DNA of 41,385 bases from Rhodothermales bacterium (GTDB taxonomy: Bacteria; Bacteroidota; Rhodothermia; Rhodothermales; JAHQVL01): contig JAWXAX010000069.1 in NCBI GenBank assembly GCA_034439735.1, positions 1-41,385 of the forward strand. The letters run 5' to 3'. Each line of letters starts with the position of its first letter. Within the stretch, counting starts at the first letter, position 1. Positions 7,255-16,342 of this stretch are shown here, piece after piece. The position numbers and the translations under genes are program-made. Under the pieces are notes generated by a model. That model was not told the DNA's origin, did no database searches, and saw nothing but the letters and a program-made list of their open reading frames with translations.

Positions 7255-8265
7255 ATGACTGTCAACGCCTATGCGGCCCAGGAGGCCGGCGCACGTCTCG
7301 AGCCGTTTACCTTCGAACTCGGCCCCCTTCACCCGAACGAAGTCGAGATCGATGTCTCTTTCTGCGGCATCTGCCATTCGGACCTCTCGATGCTCCACAA
7401 CCATTGGGGCATGACGCAGTACCCGTTCGTCCCGGGGCACGAAGCGATTGGCGCCGTTCGCGCGGTAGGAAACCGCGTTTCGCATGTCAAGGTAGGTCAG
7501 ACGGTCGGCATCGGTTGGGCCTCGGCGTCGTGCATGCATTGCGAGCAGTGTATGTCCGGCAACCATAACCTGTGCCCGAAAGGCGAGTCGACCATCGTCG
7601 GGCGGTATGGCGGGTTCGCCGACAAGCTCCGCTGCAGCGCGGAGTGGGCTGTACCACTCCCCGACGGCATCGACGCGGCCAAGGCCGGTCCCCTGTTCTG
7701 CGGCGGCATCACGGTGTTCAGCCCGCTCGTCGAGTTTGATGTAAAACCGACGGATCGCGTCGGCGTCATCGGCATTGGCGGCCTGGGGCACCTGGCGCTG
7801 CAGTTCATGAACAAATGGGGATGCGAGGTAACGGCTTTCTCCAGCAACCCGGCCAAGGAAGAGGAGGCGCGAAGCATGGGAGCCCACCACGTCGTCAACT
7901 CCCGAAATCCTGAGGCCATTTCCGCTATTGCGGGCACGCTTGATCTGATTCTGGTCACCGTGAATGTGGCTATGGACTGGGGCGCGTACCTTGCCGCGCT
8001 GCGGCCCAAAGGCCGGCTCCATTTCGTGGGCGCGGTTCCTGAACCGATTTCAACCGGCGTCTTCCCGCTCCTGATGGGGCAGAAGCAGATCTCCGCCAGC
8101 CCGATCGGGAGCCCGGCAACCACCGCGAAAATGCTGGAGTTCTGCGCCCGCCACACCATTGCGCCGGTCACGGAGATGTTTGGCCTTTCGGAAGTCAACG
8201 AGGCGCTGGAGCATCTGCGTGACGGCAAGGCGCGCTACCGGATCGTGCTGGACGCGTCCCGCTAA
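7255..8265 (+). CDS. Zinc-dependent NAD(P) alcohol dehydrogenase (cinnamyl-ADH/YahK-like)
   Basis: 336 residues, medium-chain dehydrogenase family. Catalytic zinc ligands are in CGICHSDL and PGHEAIG. The structural zinc lobe has four cysteines in CMHCEQCMSGNHNLC. The Rossmann motif GIGGLGHLALQF (about residue 177) is followed by FSSNPAKEEEA, a Ser/Asn-rich loop more usual for NADP-preferring enzymes. It reduces aldehydes to alcohols or the reverse; the CHSDL and NHNLCP signatures place it with the broad-range aldehyde reductases such as YahK and plant CADs. It is alone in its transcription unit, with a hairpin terminator about 65 bases after the stop. Length and both domains are complete. Confidence 0.9.
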   Translation: MTVNAYAAQEAGARLEPFTFELGPLHPNEVEIDVSFCGICHSDLSMLHNHWGMTQYPFVPGHEAIGAVRAVGNRVSHVKVGQTVGIGWASASCMHCEQCMSGNHNLCPKGESTIVGRYGGFADKLRCSAEWAVPLPDGIDAAKAGPLFCGGITVFSPLVEFDVKPTDRVGVIGIGGLGHLALQFMNKWGCEVTAFSSNPAKEEEARSMGAHHVVNSRNPEAISAIAGTLDLILVTVNVAMDWGAYLAALRPKGRLHFVGAVPEPISTGVFPLLMGQKQISASPIGSPATTAKMLEFCARHTIAPVTEMFGLSEVNEALEHLRDGKARYRIVLDASR

Positions 8266-8330
8266 CGCAGGCTGCCGCGGCGCGGTGTATTGTACATCGG
8301 AAGTCGCCGGGAAACGTGATCATCTATCAA

Positions 8331-8362
8331 CCTCGGGGGATGGACGCCCCCGGGGTTTTTTT
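8331..8362 (+). terminator. Intrinsic terminator after alcohol dehydrogenase gene
   Basis: A nine-base stem (cctcggggg with cccccgggg, one G-U pair) and a seven-base loop are followed directly by seven T. It lies about 65 bases downstream of the dehydrogenase stop. Confidence 0.75.
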
Positions 8363-8563
8363 GTAGGGTGGGGATGGGGCATCGCCCTGACAGATCAGTG
8401 AGCGCTAGGCCGCGTCGTGCAGCTCTTACGAAGCGCGCCGGCTCACGCGAAGTATTCGCGGAACGCGTGATGGCTCCTCACCGTCGTCAATCTCAACCCT
8501 ATTGTACTCCTAAGCGCAATAGTCGACCTTATTCCAATCGATCCCCCTGAGCCCCTCGCACCC

Positions 8564-9313
8564 ATGCAACACTCCCTGCTCCTCGCGACTCTTTTCCTGC
8601 TCTCGACCGAGGCCTTTGGCCAGGCCGAACCCTTCATCCCCAAACAGAGCGATCGACCCGAGGCGCTCGCCGGCGACGAACCCGGTTTCGTGTCGATCTT
8701 CAACGGCCGCGACCTTGACGGGTGGGAGGGCAACGATACCCACTGGCGCGTGGAAAATGGCGCGCTCGTCGGCGAAATCACGCCGGAGACGCTGGTCAAG
8801 AGTAATACCTTCATCATCTGGCAGGGTGGCCAGCCGGAAGACTTCGAACTGAAACTGGAGTACCGGATCACGGAACGAGGCAACAGCGGCATCAACTATC
8901 GGAGCATCGTCATCCCGGATCCGGTCACGCCCGACAATGCGTTCTCGATGCGAGGATATCAGTGCGATATCGACGGACCGCTCCGGTACACCGGGAATAA
9001 CTACGAAGAAAAAGGCCGGCTTTTCCTGGCCCTCCGCGGACAACTCACGCATGTAGTGGGCGGTCGGACGCCGGTCCTCCTATCCCAGATCGGCGACAAT
9101 GAGGAAATCGCCGGTGGGGTGACCGCCGGCTGGAACGCCGTCCACCTCATCGTCCGCGACAACACCCTAATCCACATGATCAACGGCCAGGTAATGAGCG
9201 TCGTGGTCGACGACGACCCGAGCCGGCCAACGGATGGCCAGATCGCTGTCCAGGTGCATGTAGGCCCTCCCATGAAGGTCGAGTACCGCAATATCAGGCT
9301 GAAAACCTACTAG
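8564..9313 (+). CDS. Secreted DUF1080 (3-keto-glycoside hydrolase-like) protein
   Basis: 249 residues. A signal peptide (HSLLLATLFLLSTEAFGQ) is followed by a DUF1080 concanavalin-like beta-sandwich. Diagnostic segments are FVSIFNGRDLDGWEG, WRVENGALVGEI, FELKLEYRITERGNSGINYR, YQCDIDGP and the C-terminal HVGPPMKVEYRNIRLK. In characterised relatives this fold hydrolyses 3-keto-glycosides or binds carbohydrate. The protein should be periplasmic or exported. It neighbours a cytochrome c/beta-propeller protein and a ThuA-like protein, and all three are family types that often occur together in sugar-degrading Bacteroidota and Planctomycetota. No oxidoreductase that would make the 3-keto substrate is visible in this window. 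Confidence 0.85.
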   Translation: MQHSLLLATLFLLSTEAFGQAEPFIPKQSDRPEALAGDEPGFVSIFNGRDLDGWEGNDTHWRVENGALVGEITPETLVKSNTFIIWQGGQPEDFELKLEYRITERGNSGINYRSIVIPDPVTPDNAFSMRGYQCDIDGPLRYTGNNYEEKGRLFLALRGQLTHVVGGRTPVLLSQIGDNEEIAGGVTAGWNAVHLIVRDNTLIHMINGQVMSVVVDDDPSRPTDGQIAVQVHVGPPMKVEYRNIRLKTY

Positions 9314-9339
9314 GAGAGCGCGCCGCAACGCATCCTGCG

Positions 9340-10560
9340 TCAATTCACCCGATCCTGAATCGTCACCTCACCCAGCCGATTCGAGCTGCTCTGGTGGATC
9401 AGCAGCTTCCCATCCTGCGTCACCCACACGTGGCGGACGATCCCGACGCCGGACGGAATCTCCCAGCTCTGGAAGCTCTCGGTGTCGGGATCGAACCGGA
9501 CGAGGGCGTCGGGGCGCATGCCGGACTCGTTGTACCAGATCTTGTCGTCGATCACGGCCATCGCGTACGGATGGGCCTCCGGCCCGCTCGGGGAATCCCA
9601 CTCTTTAATCTCTCCCGTCGCAGGATTCAGCCGGCCGATCTTCCCCATCGTCGAATTTCCGTACCACACCATCCCATCGCTCGTTAGCCCCAGCCGGCGG
9701 ATGCGCGAGCGCTCGTCGGGCACGGGGTAATACCGCACCTCCATCGTCTCCGGATTCAGGGCGCCGAGTTTGTTCGTGCCGTTGTAGGCCACCCAGAGCG
9801 TGCCGTCCTGGGCCACCTGAATGCCGTACGGCCGCGGCTCGGTATCGATCTCGGTCAATTCGCCGGTGGTGGGGTCCAGCCGGCCAATCATGCCGGCGCC
9901 CTGCGAGGTGAAATACAACTTCCCGTTCGGGTGGAAGATAGCCGAGTGCGGGTCCCGGCCTCGGGTTTTGTATTCAGTGATCGCGCCGGTCTTCGGGTCG
10001 AGCTTCCCGATCGTCGCGTTGCTATTGCCGGTGTACCAGATATTCCCGTCCTGATCGGGCACGATGCTGTGCGGCCGGGCCGTCGGCGGGAGGGGGTACT
10101 CGCGCATCTCCCCGGTCGCGGGATCCAGCCGGCCCACCAGGCTCGCCCACATCCCCGTCCACCAGTACGATCCGTCCGGCGCCTCGATCGGGTCGCGCGT
10201 GCGCTGGCCGAGCGTCGGGGTGACCCACTCTTTGATATCGATCTCCACAGGGCCGTCGATCAGCGTCGGCTGCCGGCCGGGTTTTTCGGGGAAATGGGTG
10301 GCCAGATAGGCCGCAATCGTATCCGCCTGCGCCTTCGGCAGGGTGATCATCGTCGAGATGACTTCGTTCCAGCGTTCGGGCGTATCGTAGCCGGCGGCGC
10401 CCACGATATTCGCCGGGGTATGGCAGGCCACGCAGGCCGCCTCGACAAGCGCCTTACCGGGGCCCGCGGGTAGTTCGACGGTGCGGCCCGGTTGCGCGAA
10501 TACTACCTGCGTGGTCAGACCCAGGGACAGGAGAGTGGCAATAACGATTGTTGACTTCAT
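9340..10560 (-). CDS. Exported cytochrome c / virginiamycin-B-lyase-like beta-propeller
   Basis: The ATG at 10560 gives a clean signal peptide (MKSTIVIATLLSLGLTTQVV then FAQ); an upstream ATG at 10593 would add 11 residues. The mature N-terminus is a small c-type cytochrome-like domain with one haem site (CVACHTP, about residue 43) ending near FPEKPGR. A six- or seven-bladed beta-propeller of the Vgb/SMP-30 type follows, with repeated blade signatures such as GRLDPATGEMREY, GKLDPKTGAITEY and GRLDPTTGELTEI. Vgb propellers bind or cleave large ligands, but the catalytic His/Glu set of Vgb is not assigned here. The haem domain suggests periplasmic electron transfer. It is convergent with the DUF1080 gene (27-base gap) and divergent from the ThuA-like gene. 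Confidence 0.8.
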   Translation of the reverse strand: MKSTIVIATLLSLGLTTQVVFAQPGRTVELPAGPGKALVEAACVACHTPANIVGAAGYDTPERWNEVISTMITLPKAQADTIAAYLATHFPEKPGRQPTLIDGPVEIDIKEWVTPTLGQRTRDPIEAPDGSYWWTGMWASLVGRLDPATGEMREYPLPPTARPHSIVPDQDGNIWYTGNSNATIGKLDPKTGAITEYKTRGRDPHSAIFHPNGKLYFTSQGAGMIGRLDPTTGELTEIDTEPRPYGIQVAQDGTLWVAYNGTNKLGALNPETMEVRYYPVPDERSRIRRLGLTSDGMVWYGNSTMGKIGRLNPATGEIKEWDSPSGPEAHPYAMAVIDDKIWYNESGMRPDALVRFDPDTESFQSWEIPSGVGIVRHVWVTQDGKLLIHQSSSNRLGEVTIQDRVN

Positions 10561-10841
10561 ACTGTTGGAAACGAGTTCTTTCTGGTTGATCATCCCATGG
10601 AGGACACCTTCGCGCCTCCAGCACCCATACGGTAACGCGATACGCTCCTATCGCGCAAGCGGTTCGCCACAATCCCCTCTGGGCGCGCGATAGGTCGTAC
10701 GCAGGCCGAATAATTCTCGGCATCCGCCTGTTGTGACTTACCCGGAGTTTTACGTCTTTTCTTCGATCGGCCGGCAGCGATGTCGCCGGCCTGGCCGGGC
10801 AACTCCTTTTCATCCCAACCTTATCTTCTTGCGAGCGCATC

Positions 10842-11588
10842 ATGAAAACGCTGATCGTTTGTATTACTGGCCTCCTTCTGCTGGGCTTGAGCGGGCAAAG
10901 GGCATCGACGGATCGGCCGGTGGCCGACAAAAAGGCGCTGGCTATTCTGGGCGATTTCTGGCATGCCGTCGCGCCATTACACGGCGCCATCGTGATGCAG
11001 ATGGAAGAACGTGGCTATGCAACGGATATCGTGCTCGATTACAACGTTCCGTTCGATAAGCTGGCGGAGTACGACCTGATCGTGATGAGCCGTTATGCCG
11101 TCGACGACCACCGGAAACTCAAGGAAAAGGAAACGGATTCACGAAAATACGGCTGGATGACGCCGGCTCAGGAAGAGGCGATCGAGGCCTATGTATCGAA
11201 TGGCGGCCATTTATTCTTGCACCACGACGGTATTGGCTTTTACCCCAAAGACGGCGCCATATCGCGTCTGGCCAAGGCCTACTTCATCATGCACCCGCCG
11301 GCGACGACGATCACCGTGGTGCCCACCGGGAACTACGCCGGCCTCAACAACGGCGTCGAACCATTCATCATAAAGGACGAGGAATATAAGCTGGAAATCG
11401 ACTCGTCGGCGACCAATGTCTTCATGCAGAGCTTCTCGCCGGAGAATGGTCGATTCTTCCAGGGTTGGGCACACGACTATGGCCAGGGTAAGGTGGTTGT
11501 CTTCGTGCCAGGGCACGATCGCTACACCCTCGTACTGCCTATGGTCCGGCGGAGCATCGGCAACATTCTGGATTCGTTTGGGCGATAG
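10842..11588 (+). CDS. Secreted ThuA-like protein
   Basis: 248 residues with a hydrophobic N-terminal signal (LIVCITGLLLLGLSG). The core is the glutamine-amidotransferase-like fold of the ThuA/trehalose-utilisation family: LAILGDFWHAVAPLHGAI, EYDLIVMSRYAV, AIEAYVSNGGHLFLHHDG, TTITVVPTGNYAGLNNG, QGWAHDYGQGKVVVFVPGHD and a terminal YTLVLPMVRRSIGNIL helix. The usual ThuA signature GGGLVxLH is represented by NGGHLFLHHDG. The biochemical activity of the family is poorly defined; it is tied genetically to sugar oxidation pathways. No catalytic cysteine triad of true amidotransferases is seen. Confidence 0.8.
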   Translation: MKTLIVCITGLLLLGLSGQRASTDRPVADKKALAILGDFWHAVAPLHGAIVMQMEERGYATDIVLDYNVPFDKLAEYDLIVMSRYAVDDHRKLKEKETDSRKYGWMTPAQEEAIEAYVSNGGHLFLHHDGIGFYPKDGAISRLAKAYFIMHPPATTITVVPTGNYAGLNNGVEPFIIKDEEYKLEIDSSATNVFMQSFSPENGRFFQGWAHDYGQGKVVVFVPGHDRYTLVLPMVRRSIGNILDSFGR

Positions 11589-11606
11589 GCGATAGCCGCT
11601 ACAAGG

Positions 11607-14600
11607 TCACTCAACCTTCACCATCGTCCGCACCTGCGCCGGCCCGGACGCGGTGCTCAGGCGCAGCACGTACATCCCGTTGGGCAGCGAGGCGCCATCC
11701 CACCGGACTTCATGATAGCCGGCCGGCTGCGCGCCGCGCACGAGCACATCTACTTCACGTCCGAGCACGTCGAAAACCGCGAGCTCGACGTCTTCATACT
11801 CTGTCAGACTGTACGCGATGGTCGTCGACCGCGCGAAGGGATTCGGATAGGCCGGAGCGAGTTGGAAGGTCTCGGGCGCGACGGTGGCCTGGTGGTCCTC
11901 GACAAACGCGTCGGAGCCGATGAGCACCTGGTAGCCGGCGGCGGAGGCCGCGAGCGTCACCGTTGGCCGGGCGTGTAAGTCGGTCAACTCGCCCGTGGCG
12001 CGGTCCATGAGGAATACCCGCTGATCTTCGAACGCCGCCAGCCCTTCGGCCGAGAACGCGATACGCTCGCCGGGTGAGGCGTGCAGCATGAGGTCGAACG
12101 CGGCGCCGTCGACGATTTCGGGGCGGGCTTCGAGGGCGAAATCGCCATACGGGGTGTCAAATGCCGGCTTGAGCGCCAGCGCTAGGCCGGAGAACGCCTG
12201 GCGCGGCGCGTACTGGTCGAGTCGGTCCAGCACGCTCATCGCCTCCTCGCTCAGGTAGATCTCGGCCGACGCGGCGAGACTGTCGGTGGCGGCGACGAGA
12301 CGGAGCGTCCGGGCAGCCGGTGCGGCGGCCAGGCGCTTCGGAGCGCCGTCGGTCTTGCCCAGATTGGCGTAGAGGCCGGGGAACGGCAGTTGCATCGTCT
12401 GGGCGACGGTTTGGTCGTTAAAATAGTAGTAACCCTTATACGGCTCGAGCACCGTGGCCTCGCGGAAGGCGCCGTCGAAGGTCCATAATTTGGCCGTCGC
12501 CGGCATCGATGGGTTCAGGGCGCGGACCGTTTCCCAGGGCAGGGGGAGCAGGTAGGGCGAGCCGATGAGGTTCCAGCCGGCCTGCAACCGCAGGTCGTAC
12601 GTTCCATCGCGGTCCAGATCCACCGTACTTACCGTCTGTTCAGGGACCTCGCCGGCATTTCGGGCGAGCATCCAGAACGCCCGGCCCGGCCGGAAGCGGA
12701 AGAGGGTGGAACCATTAAATTCCTCGAAAAAGTTGGCAGCCTGCCCGTTGTCGCGGTAGATGTTCCAGTCCTCCCGTTGTTCGCCGTCGAGTACGCTTGA
12801 TGTGTTGAGGTCGACATCTCCCGGCACGCTGTACAGGCGATAGCCGAGGCTGTCGAGCCGCGGGCCAAACGGCAGGTCGGCGCCGAGCTGGTACGACGAC
12901 TGGTAGGTGGTGAACGACTGCACGGGGCCGGTAGTCTTGCCGGCGCTGTTCTCCGCCGTAACCCGGAAGAGGTACGTCACGCCCTCCGCGAGGTTGCTCA
13001 CAGTCGTCGCGATCGGGATTTCCACACCCACGATGGGTTGAGGCGTGGCGAGGACAGCGGACTCATTGACGGCGTCCCGGCCGTATTCAAACGTTACCGA
13101 GGTCGGGCTCCCGTTGGAATTGACCACGGCCTCGAACGTGTACGAGGTCGGCGTGTTGATTTCGATCGATTGGGACTGGAGGACGGCCACCGAGCTGGTG
13201 TTGTCCACCATCAGGCTGAACAGCTGCGTCGCGCTCCCCTGCGAGTTGGCGGCCTGAACGGAGACGTTGAACGATCCGGTGGCCCTGGGCGTCCAGCTGA
13301 TGACGCCGCTTGCGTTGTCGATCGTCATGCCGGAAGGGTTGGCAAGTAGTGTAAACGTAGGCGTGGGATTGCCGGCGGCCACCACGGTATAGCTGTACGG
13401 CGCATCGACGATCGTCTGCGTGATCGGGGTCGAGGTGATCGATGGCGCCGCCAGGCGCTCGCCCACCGCGATTGAAAAGGGCTGGCTGATGGTGCCCTGG
13501 GAGTTGGTGGCGTCGACGATGACGTCGTACGAGCCGGCGTTGCCTGGCGTCCAGGAGATGACGCCGGTGGCGGACTGGATGGTCATGCCCTCCGGCGCGG
13601 TCTGCAGGGCATACGTGGGCACCGGGTTGCCAACGGCGTCTACGTCATACCGATAGGCCTGGTTGACCGTGGCGGTCTCGACCGGGGTTGATGCAAATTC
13701 CGGACTCGCCAGGCTCTGGCTGACGTTGATAGAGAATAACTGCGAGGCGCTGCCCCGTGGGTTATTCGCGCGGACGGCCACGTTGAAGGTGCCCGTCGCG
13801 TTCGGCATCCACGCGATGAGACCGCTCTCGGCGTTGATCGTCATGCCCTCGGGTGCGTTCGTCAGCTGGAACGTCGGCGACGGATTGCCCGTGGCTTCGA
13901 GGTCGTAGGTGTACTCCTGGCCCACGAAGGTCTGGGTGGATGGGGTGGAGGTAATCGTTGGCGCGGATAACGGTTCACTGACTTCGATGTCGAACGACTG
14001 GGTGTCGTTGCCGACGGAGTTCGAAGCTTCCACGGTCACGGCGAACTCGCCCGCCTCTGCAGGCGTCCAGTCGATTACGCCATTGGCGGCGTTGATCGTC
14101 ATGCCGGCAGGCGCGGTGGAGAGGCCATACACCGGGTTCGGGTTGCCGGAGGCGTTTACGTTGTAGCTGTAGTTCTGGCCGACAGTCGCATTGCGGATGG
14201 CGTTGGAGGTGATGCCCGGCGCCACGAGCGGCTCGCTGGCCTGGATCGTGAAGGACTGCACATCCTCACCCTGCGAATTGCTCGCCAGAATCGATACATT
14301 GAATGAGCCGGCCGCCGCCGGCGTCCAGGCGATCTGGCCGGACGTGGCGTTCAGTGTCATGCCGGGCGGGCCGTCGGTGAGGGCGAACGTGGGGGTTGGA
14401 TTGCCCGTTGCATTGGCGTCGTAGCTGTAGTTCTGCCCCACCGTGGCCTCGAGCCCGGGGCTCGACGTGAAGTTCGGCTCTCCCAGCGGCAGGCTTACCG
14501 ATATGGTGAACGACTGCTGGTCGCTACCCTGTGTGTTTGTTGCCCGAACGGAAACGTCATACGTTCCAACGGTGTCCGGCGTCCATGCGATCAGGCCGGA

Positions 14601-15320
14601 CGTGGCGTCGATCGTCATGCCGGTCGGCGCATCGTCGAAGGCATACGTGGGGGCGGGGTTGCCGTTAGCCTCGACGTCGTAACTGTACGACTGCCCGAGG
14701 ACGACCGATGTGACGGCGGTGGACACGATCTCCGGCGGCGCAAACGCATCCGCCACCGTGATGGTGAAGGACTGGGTCGTGGCGCCGGCTGTGTTCGATG
14801 CCTCGATGACAACATCGAAATCGCCGACGATTTCAGGCGTCCACTGGATGAGGCCCGTCGTCAGATCGATGGCCATCCCAGTCGGGGCGGTCGTGAGCGT
14901 ATACTCAGGCTCGGGGACGCCGGTGGCGTTGACGTCGTACAGATACTCGACCTTCGCGCGGGCCGTGGTTACGGCCGTCGAGGTGATGACGGGGGGCTCG
15001 TTCGAGTCGCTGACGACAAGCACATATTCCTGCGTATCCGAACCCAGCAAGGCGCTTGCTGTAACGCTGATGTCGTAACTCCCTTTTTTTTTCGGAACCC
15101 ACCGTATGATGCCGGTCAGCTCTTCGATGGTCATCCCCTCCGGCGCCTTGTCCAGCTCATACTTTGGCAGATTCGTGGCATCGACATCATACACGTACTC
15201 CACGCCGGCCGTCGCCGTCGTAATCGGCTCTGAAGTGATCTCCGGGCCGAATTGCGCCCGAGCATTCGTAACGCTCAGGGTGAATAGTACGAAAGCCACG
15301 AGGGCTCCTTTCCAGATCAT
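11607..15320 (-). CDS. Large surface protein with eight Ig-like repeats and T9SS sorting domain
   Basis: Starting at ATG 15320 (a GTG at 15359 is the alternative) the protein has 1237 residues: a signal peptide (MIWKGALVAFVLFTLSV, cleavage after ARAQ), then eight tandem repeats of about 86 residues (residues 25-708). Each repeat is built like putative-Ig (He_PIG/cadherin-like) modules, with cores YSYDVEATGNPTPTF, APxGMTI, GxIxWTP and VxAxNSxGxxTQSF. A fibronectin-III-like segment (about 709-820) is followed by a region with WNLIGSPYLLPLPWETV. The C-terminal sorting domain is AYPNPFARSTTIAYSL, VFDVLGREVDVL and NGMYVLRLSTASG. It should be exported through the type IX system and anchored at the surface or released. 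An A9 run in the coding strand (15084-15092) encodes KKK in repeat 1. Confidence 0.88.
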   Translation of the reverse strand: MIWKGALVAFVLFTLSVTNARAQFGPEITSEPITTATAGVEYVYDVDATNLPKYELDKAPEGMTIEELTGIIRWVPKKKGSYDISVTASALLGSDTQEYVLVVSDSNEPPVITSTAVTTARAKVEYLYDVNATGVPEPEYTLTTAPTGMAIDLTTGLIQWTPEIVGDFDVVIEASNTAGATTQSFTITVADAFAPPEIVSTAVTSVVLGQSYSYDVEANGNPAPTYAFDDAPTGMTIDATSGLIAWTPDTVGTYDVSVRATNTQGSDQQSFTISVSLPLGEPNFTSSPGLEATVGQNYSYDANATGNPTPTFALTDGPPGMTLNATSGQIAWTPAAAGSFNVSILASNSQGEDVQSFTIQASEPLVAPGITSNAIRNATVGQNYSYNVNASGNPNPVYGLSTAPAGMTINAANGVIDWTPAEAGEFAVTVEASNSVGNDTQSFDIEVSEPLSAPTITSTPSTQTFVGQEYTYDLEATGNPSPTFQLTNAPEGMTINAESGLIAWMPNATGTFNVAVRANNPRGSASQLFSINVSQSLASPEFASTPVETATVNQAYRYDVDAVGNPVPTYALQTAPEGMTIQSATGVISWTPGNAGSYDVIVDATNSQGTISQPFSIAVGERLAAPSITSTPITQTIVDAPYSYTVVAAGNPTPTFTLLANPSGMTIDNASGVISWTPRATGSFNVSVQAANSQGSATQLFSLMVDNTSSVAVLQSQSIEINTPTSYTFEAVVNSNGSPTSVTFEYGRDAVNESAVLATPQPIVGVEIPIATTVSNLAEGVTYLFRVTAENSAGKTTGPVQSFTTYQSSYQLGADLPFGPRLDSLGYRLYSVPGDVDLNTSSVLDGEQREDWNIYRDNGQAANFFEEFNGSTLFRFRPGRAFWMLARNAGEVPEQTVSTVDLDRDGTYDLRLQAGWNLIGSPYLLPLPWETVRALNPSMPATAKLWTFDGAFREATVLEPYKGYYYFNDQTVAQTMQLPFPGLYANLGKTDGAPKRLAAAPAARTLRLVAATDSLAASAEIYLSEEAMSVLDRLDQYAPRQAFSGLALALKPAFDTPYGDFALEARPEIVDGAAFDLMLHASPGERIAFSAEGLAAFEDQRVFLMDRATGELTDLHARPTVTLAASAAGYQVLIGSDAFVEDHQATVAPETFQLAPAYPNPFARSTTIAYSLTEYEDVELAVFDVLGREVDVLVRGAQPAGYHEVRWDGASLPNGMYVLRLSTASGPAQVRTMVKVE
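13197..15248 (-). repeat. Eight tandem about 258-bp repeats encoding Ig-like modules
   Basis: The repeats have an amino-acid period of 86 (first copy 82), giving a near-constant 258-bp period at DNA level. Copies 3-7 share long stretches with the pattern VGQxYxYDxxATGNPxPT. The first copy is the most divergent (LPKYELDKAPEGM instead of the NPxPT form). Confidence 0.85.
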
Positions 15321-15359
15321 CCGATGGGATGGGTTATGAGGCAACGAAGGGACAGACAC

Positions 15360-15855
15360 GTCATCTCAAAAAAAGACAACATGCATCGTTTTGGGACATT
15401 GCCCAATGGCGCAGGGACACCTTCGGCGCATCGACAAAGAACCGGGCTGGGCCGGAAAAATACATGGAGGGCCGTAGAGGCCGATGGGGGCTGAAAGGCC
15501 GGATACCCCTCCATCGTTCGAGCGTCTTCGCCTTATATTGGCAAGAATAGTGCCACGGGGTAGGCCGGCGGGGCGCTCGAACCGGCACGCTGGGTGCGGC
15601 AGGCAGGCGTCGCCTGATCGATTTTCTCGTTCAGTCCAGCCAGCCGAGCGTCCTTATCGTCTTAAGCCTTTCCCAGTACCGCATGCATGATGATATCCTC
15701 GTTCTGGTTGATGTGAGGTACGGCTATCAAGATACTGCATACCGGGGAGGGGTCTTCACAGATCAACGCCGCAATGCCTGTCGGCGAGGTGTTCAATAGT
15801 GTGTCCTTGTATGTCCTACACTTCGGCCGGGTAACGCGTCATTTCGATGGGGTCC
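15360..15855. other. Gene-free gap
   Basis: About 500 bases with no supported gene. It must contain the promoter of the leftward repeat protein. The right end leads into the damaged start of the GH44 relic. No terminator, RNA or mobile-element end was recognised. Confidence 0.4.
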
Positions 15856-15862
15856 TTCTGTA

Positions 15863-16146
15863 GCTGAGCGGCGTGCGCTGGTACTCGCCCTCTTGCTGCT
15901 CACTGGCTGCGACGGCGCGCCCGATTCGACGCCCGATCCTGAGGTGGAGGTCGTCGCCGAAGTATCCGTAACGATCGATGTCGATGCCGGACGGTTGCCC
16001 ATCAGCCCGCTGATTTACGGCACCAATCAGGACATGGACGGCGTCACGTGGTCGATTCGGCGTATGGGGGGCAATCGGATGATGGGATATAACTGGGAGA
16101 ACACCTATTCCAACGCCGGCAGCGATTTTCAACATTCGAGCGATCG
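15863..16146 (+). pseudogene. Truncated GH44-type glycoside hydrolase
   Basis: The frame encodes a lipoprotein-like signal (RRALVLALLLLTGC then DGAPDS), a short linker, and VSVTIDVDAGRLPISPLIYG, then TNQDMDG, RRMGGNRMMGYNWEN and SNAGSDFQHSSD. These match the N-terminus of glycoside hydrolase family 44 (endoglucanase/xyloglucanase), where the pattern RLGGNRxTGYNWEN with SNAGSDWxHSSD is typical. No ATG or GTG precedes the signal peptide in frame; only a TTG inside it (15893) is available. Similarity stops at about 16146 and the remaining 400 or more residues, including the catalytic glutamates, are absent. Clear evidence of a lost enzyme. Confidence 0.75.
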
Positions 16147-16342
16147 GTTCGTCGCTTCTTTTTTTAAACTACGGGCGGGGGAAGCCACGTCGAGCCGCTT
16201 GAAGCCGTCCATCTCGTGCTGGAATGATGAAATGATGCCGTAGAGCGTCGCGGCATGAAGGATGGGCCGGCTCCCCACCCCGAGAAGCCGGCCCGCGGTC
16301 GATCCTGCTCGACCGATAATCGAGTGTAGGTGTGGACGTGTG

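Noticed and set aside
16150-16260. Minus-strand stretch reading LHAATLYGIISSFQHEMDG
   Set aside because: It looks protein-like for about 35 residues, but there is no start, no recognised family and the flanks are noncoding; not enough to call a relic.
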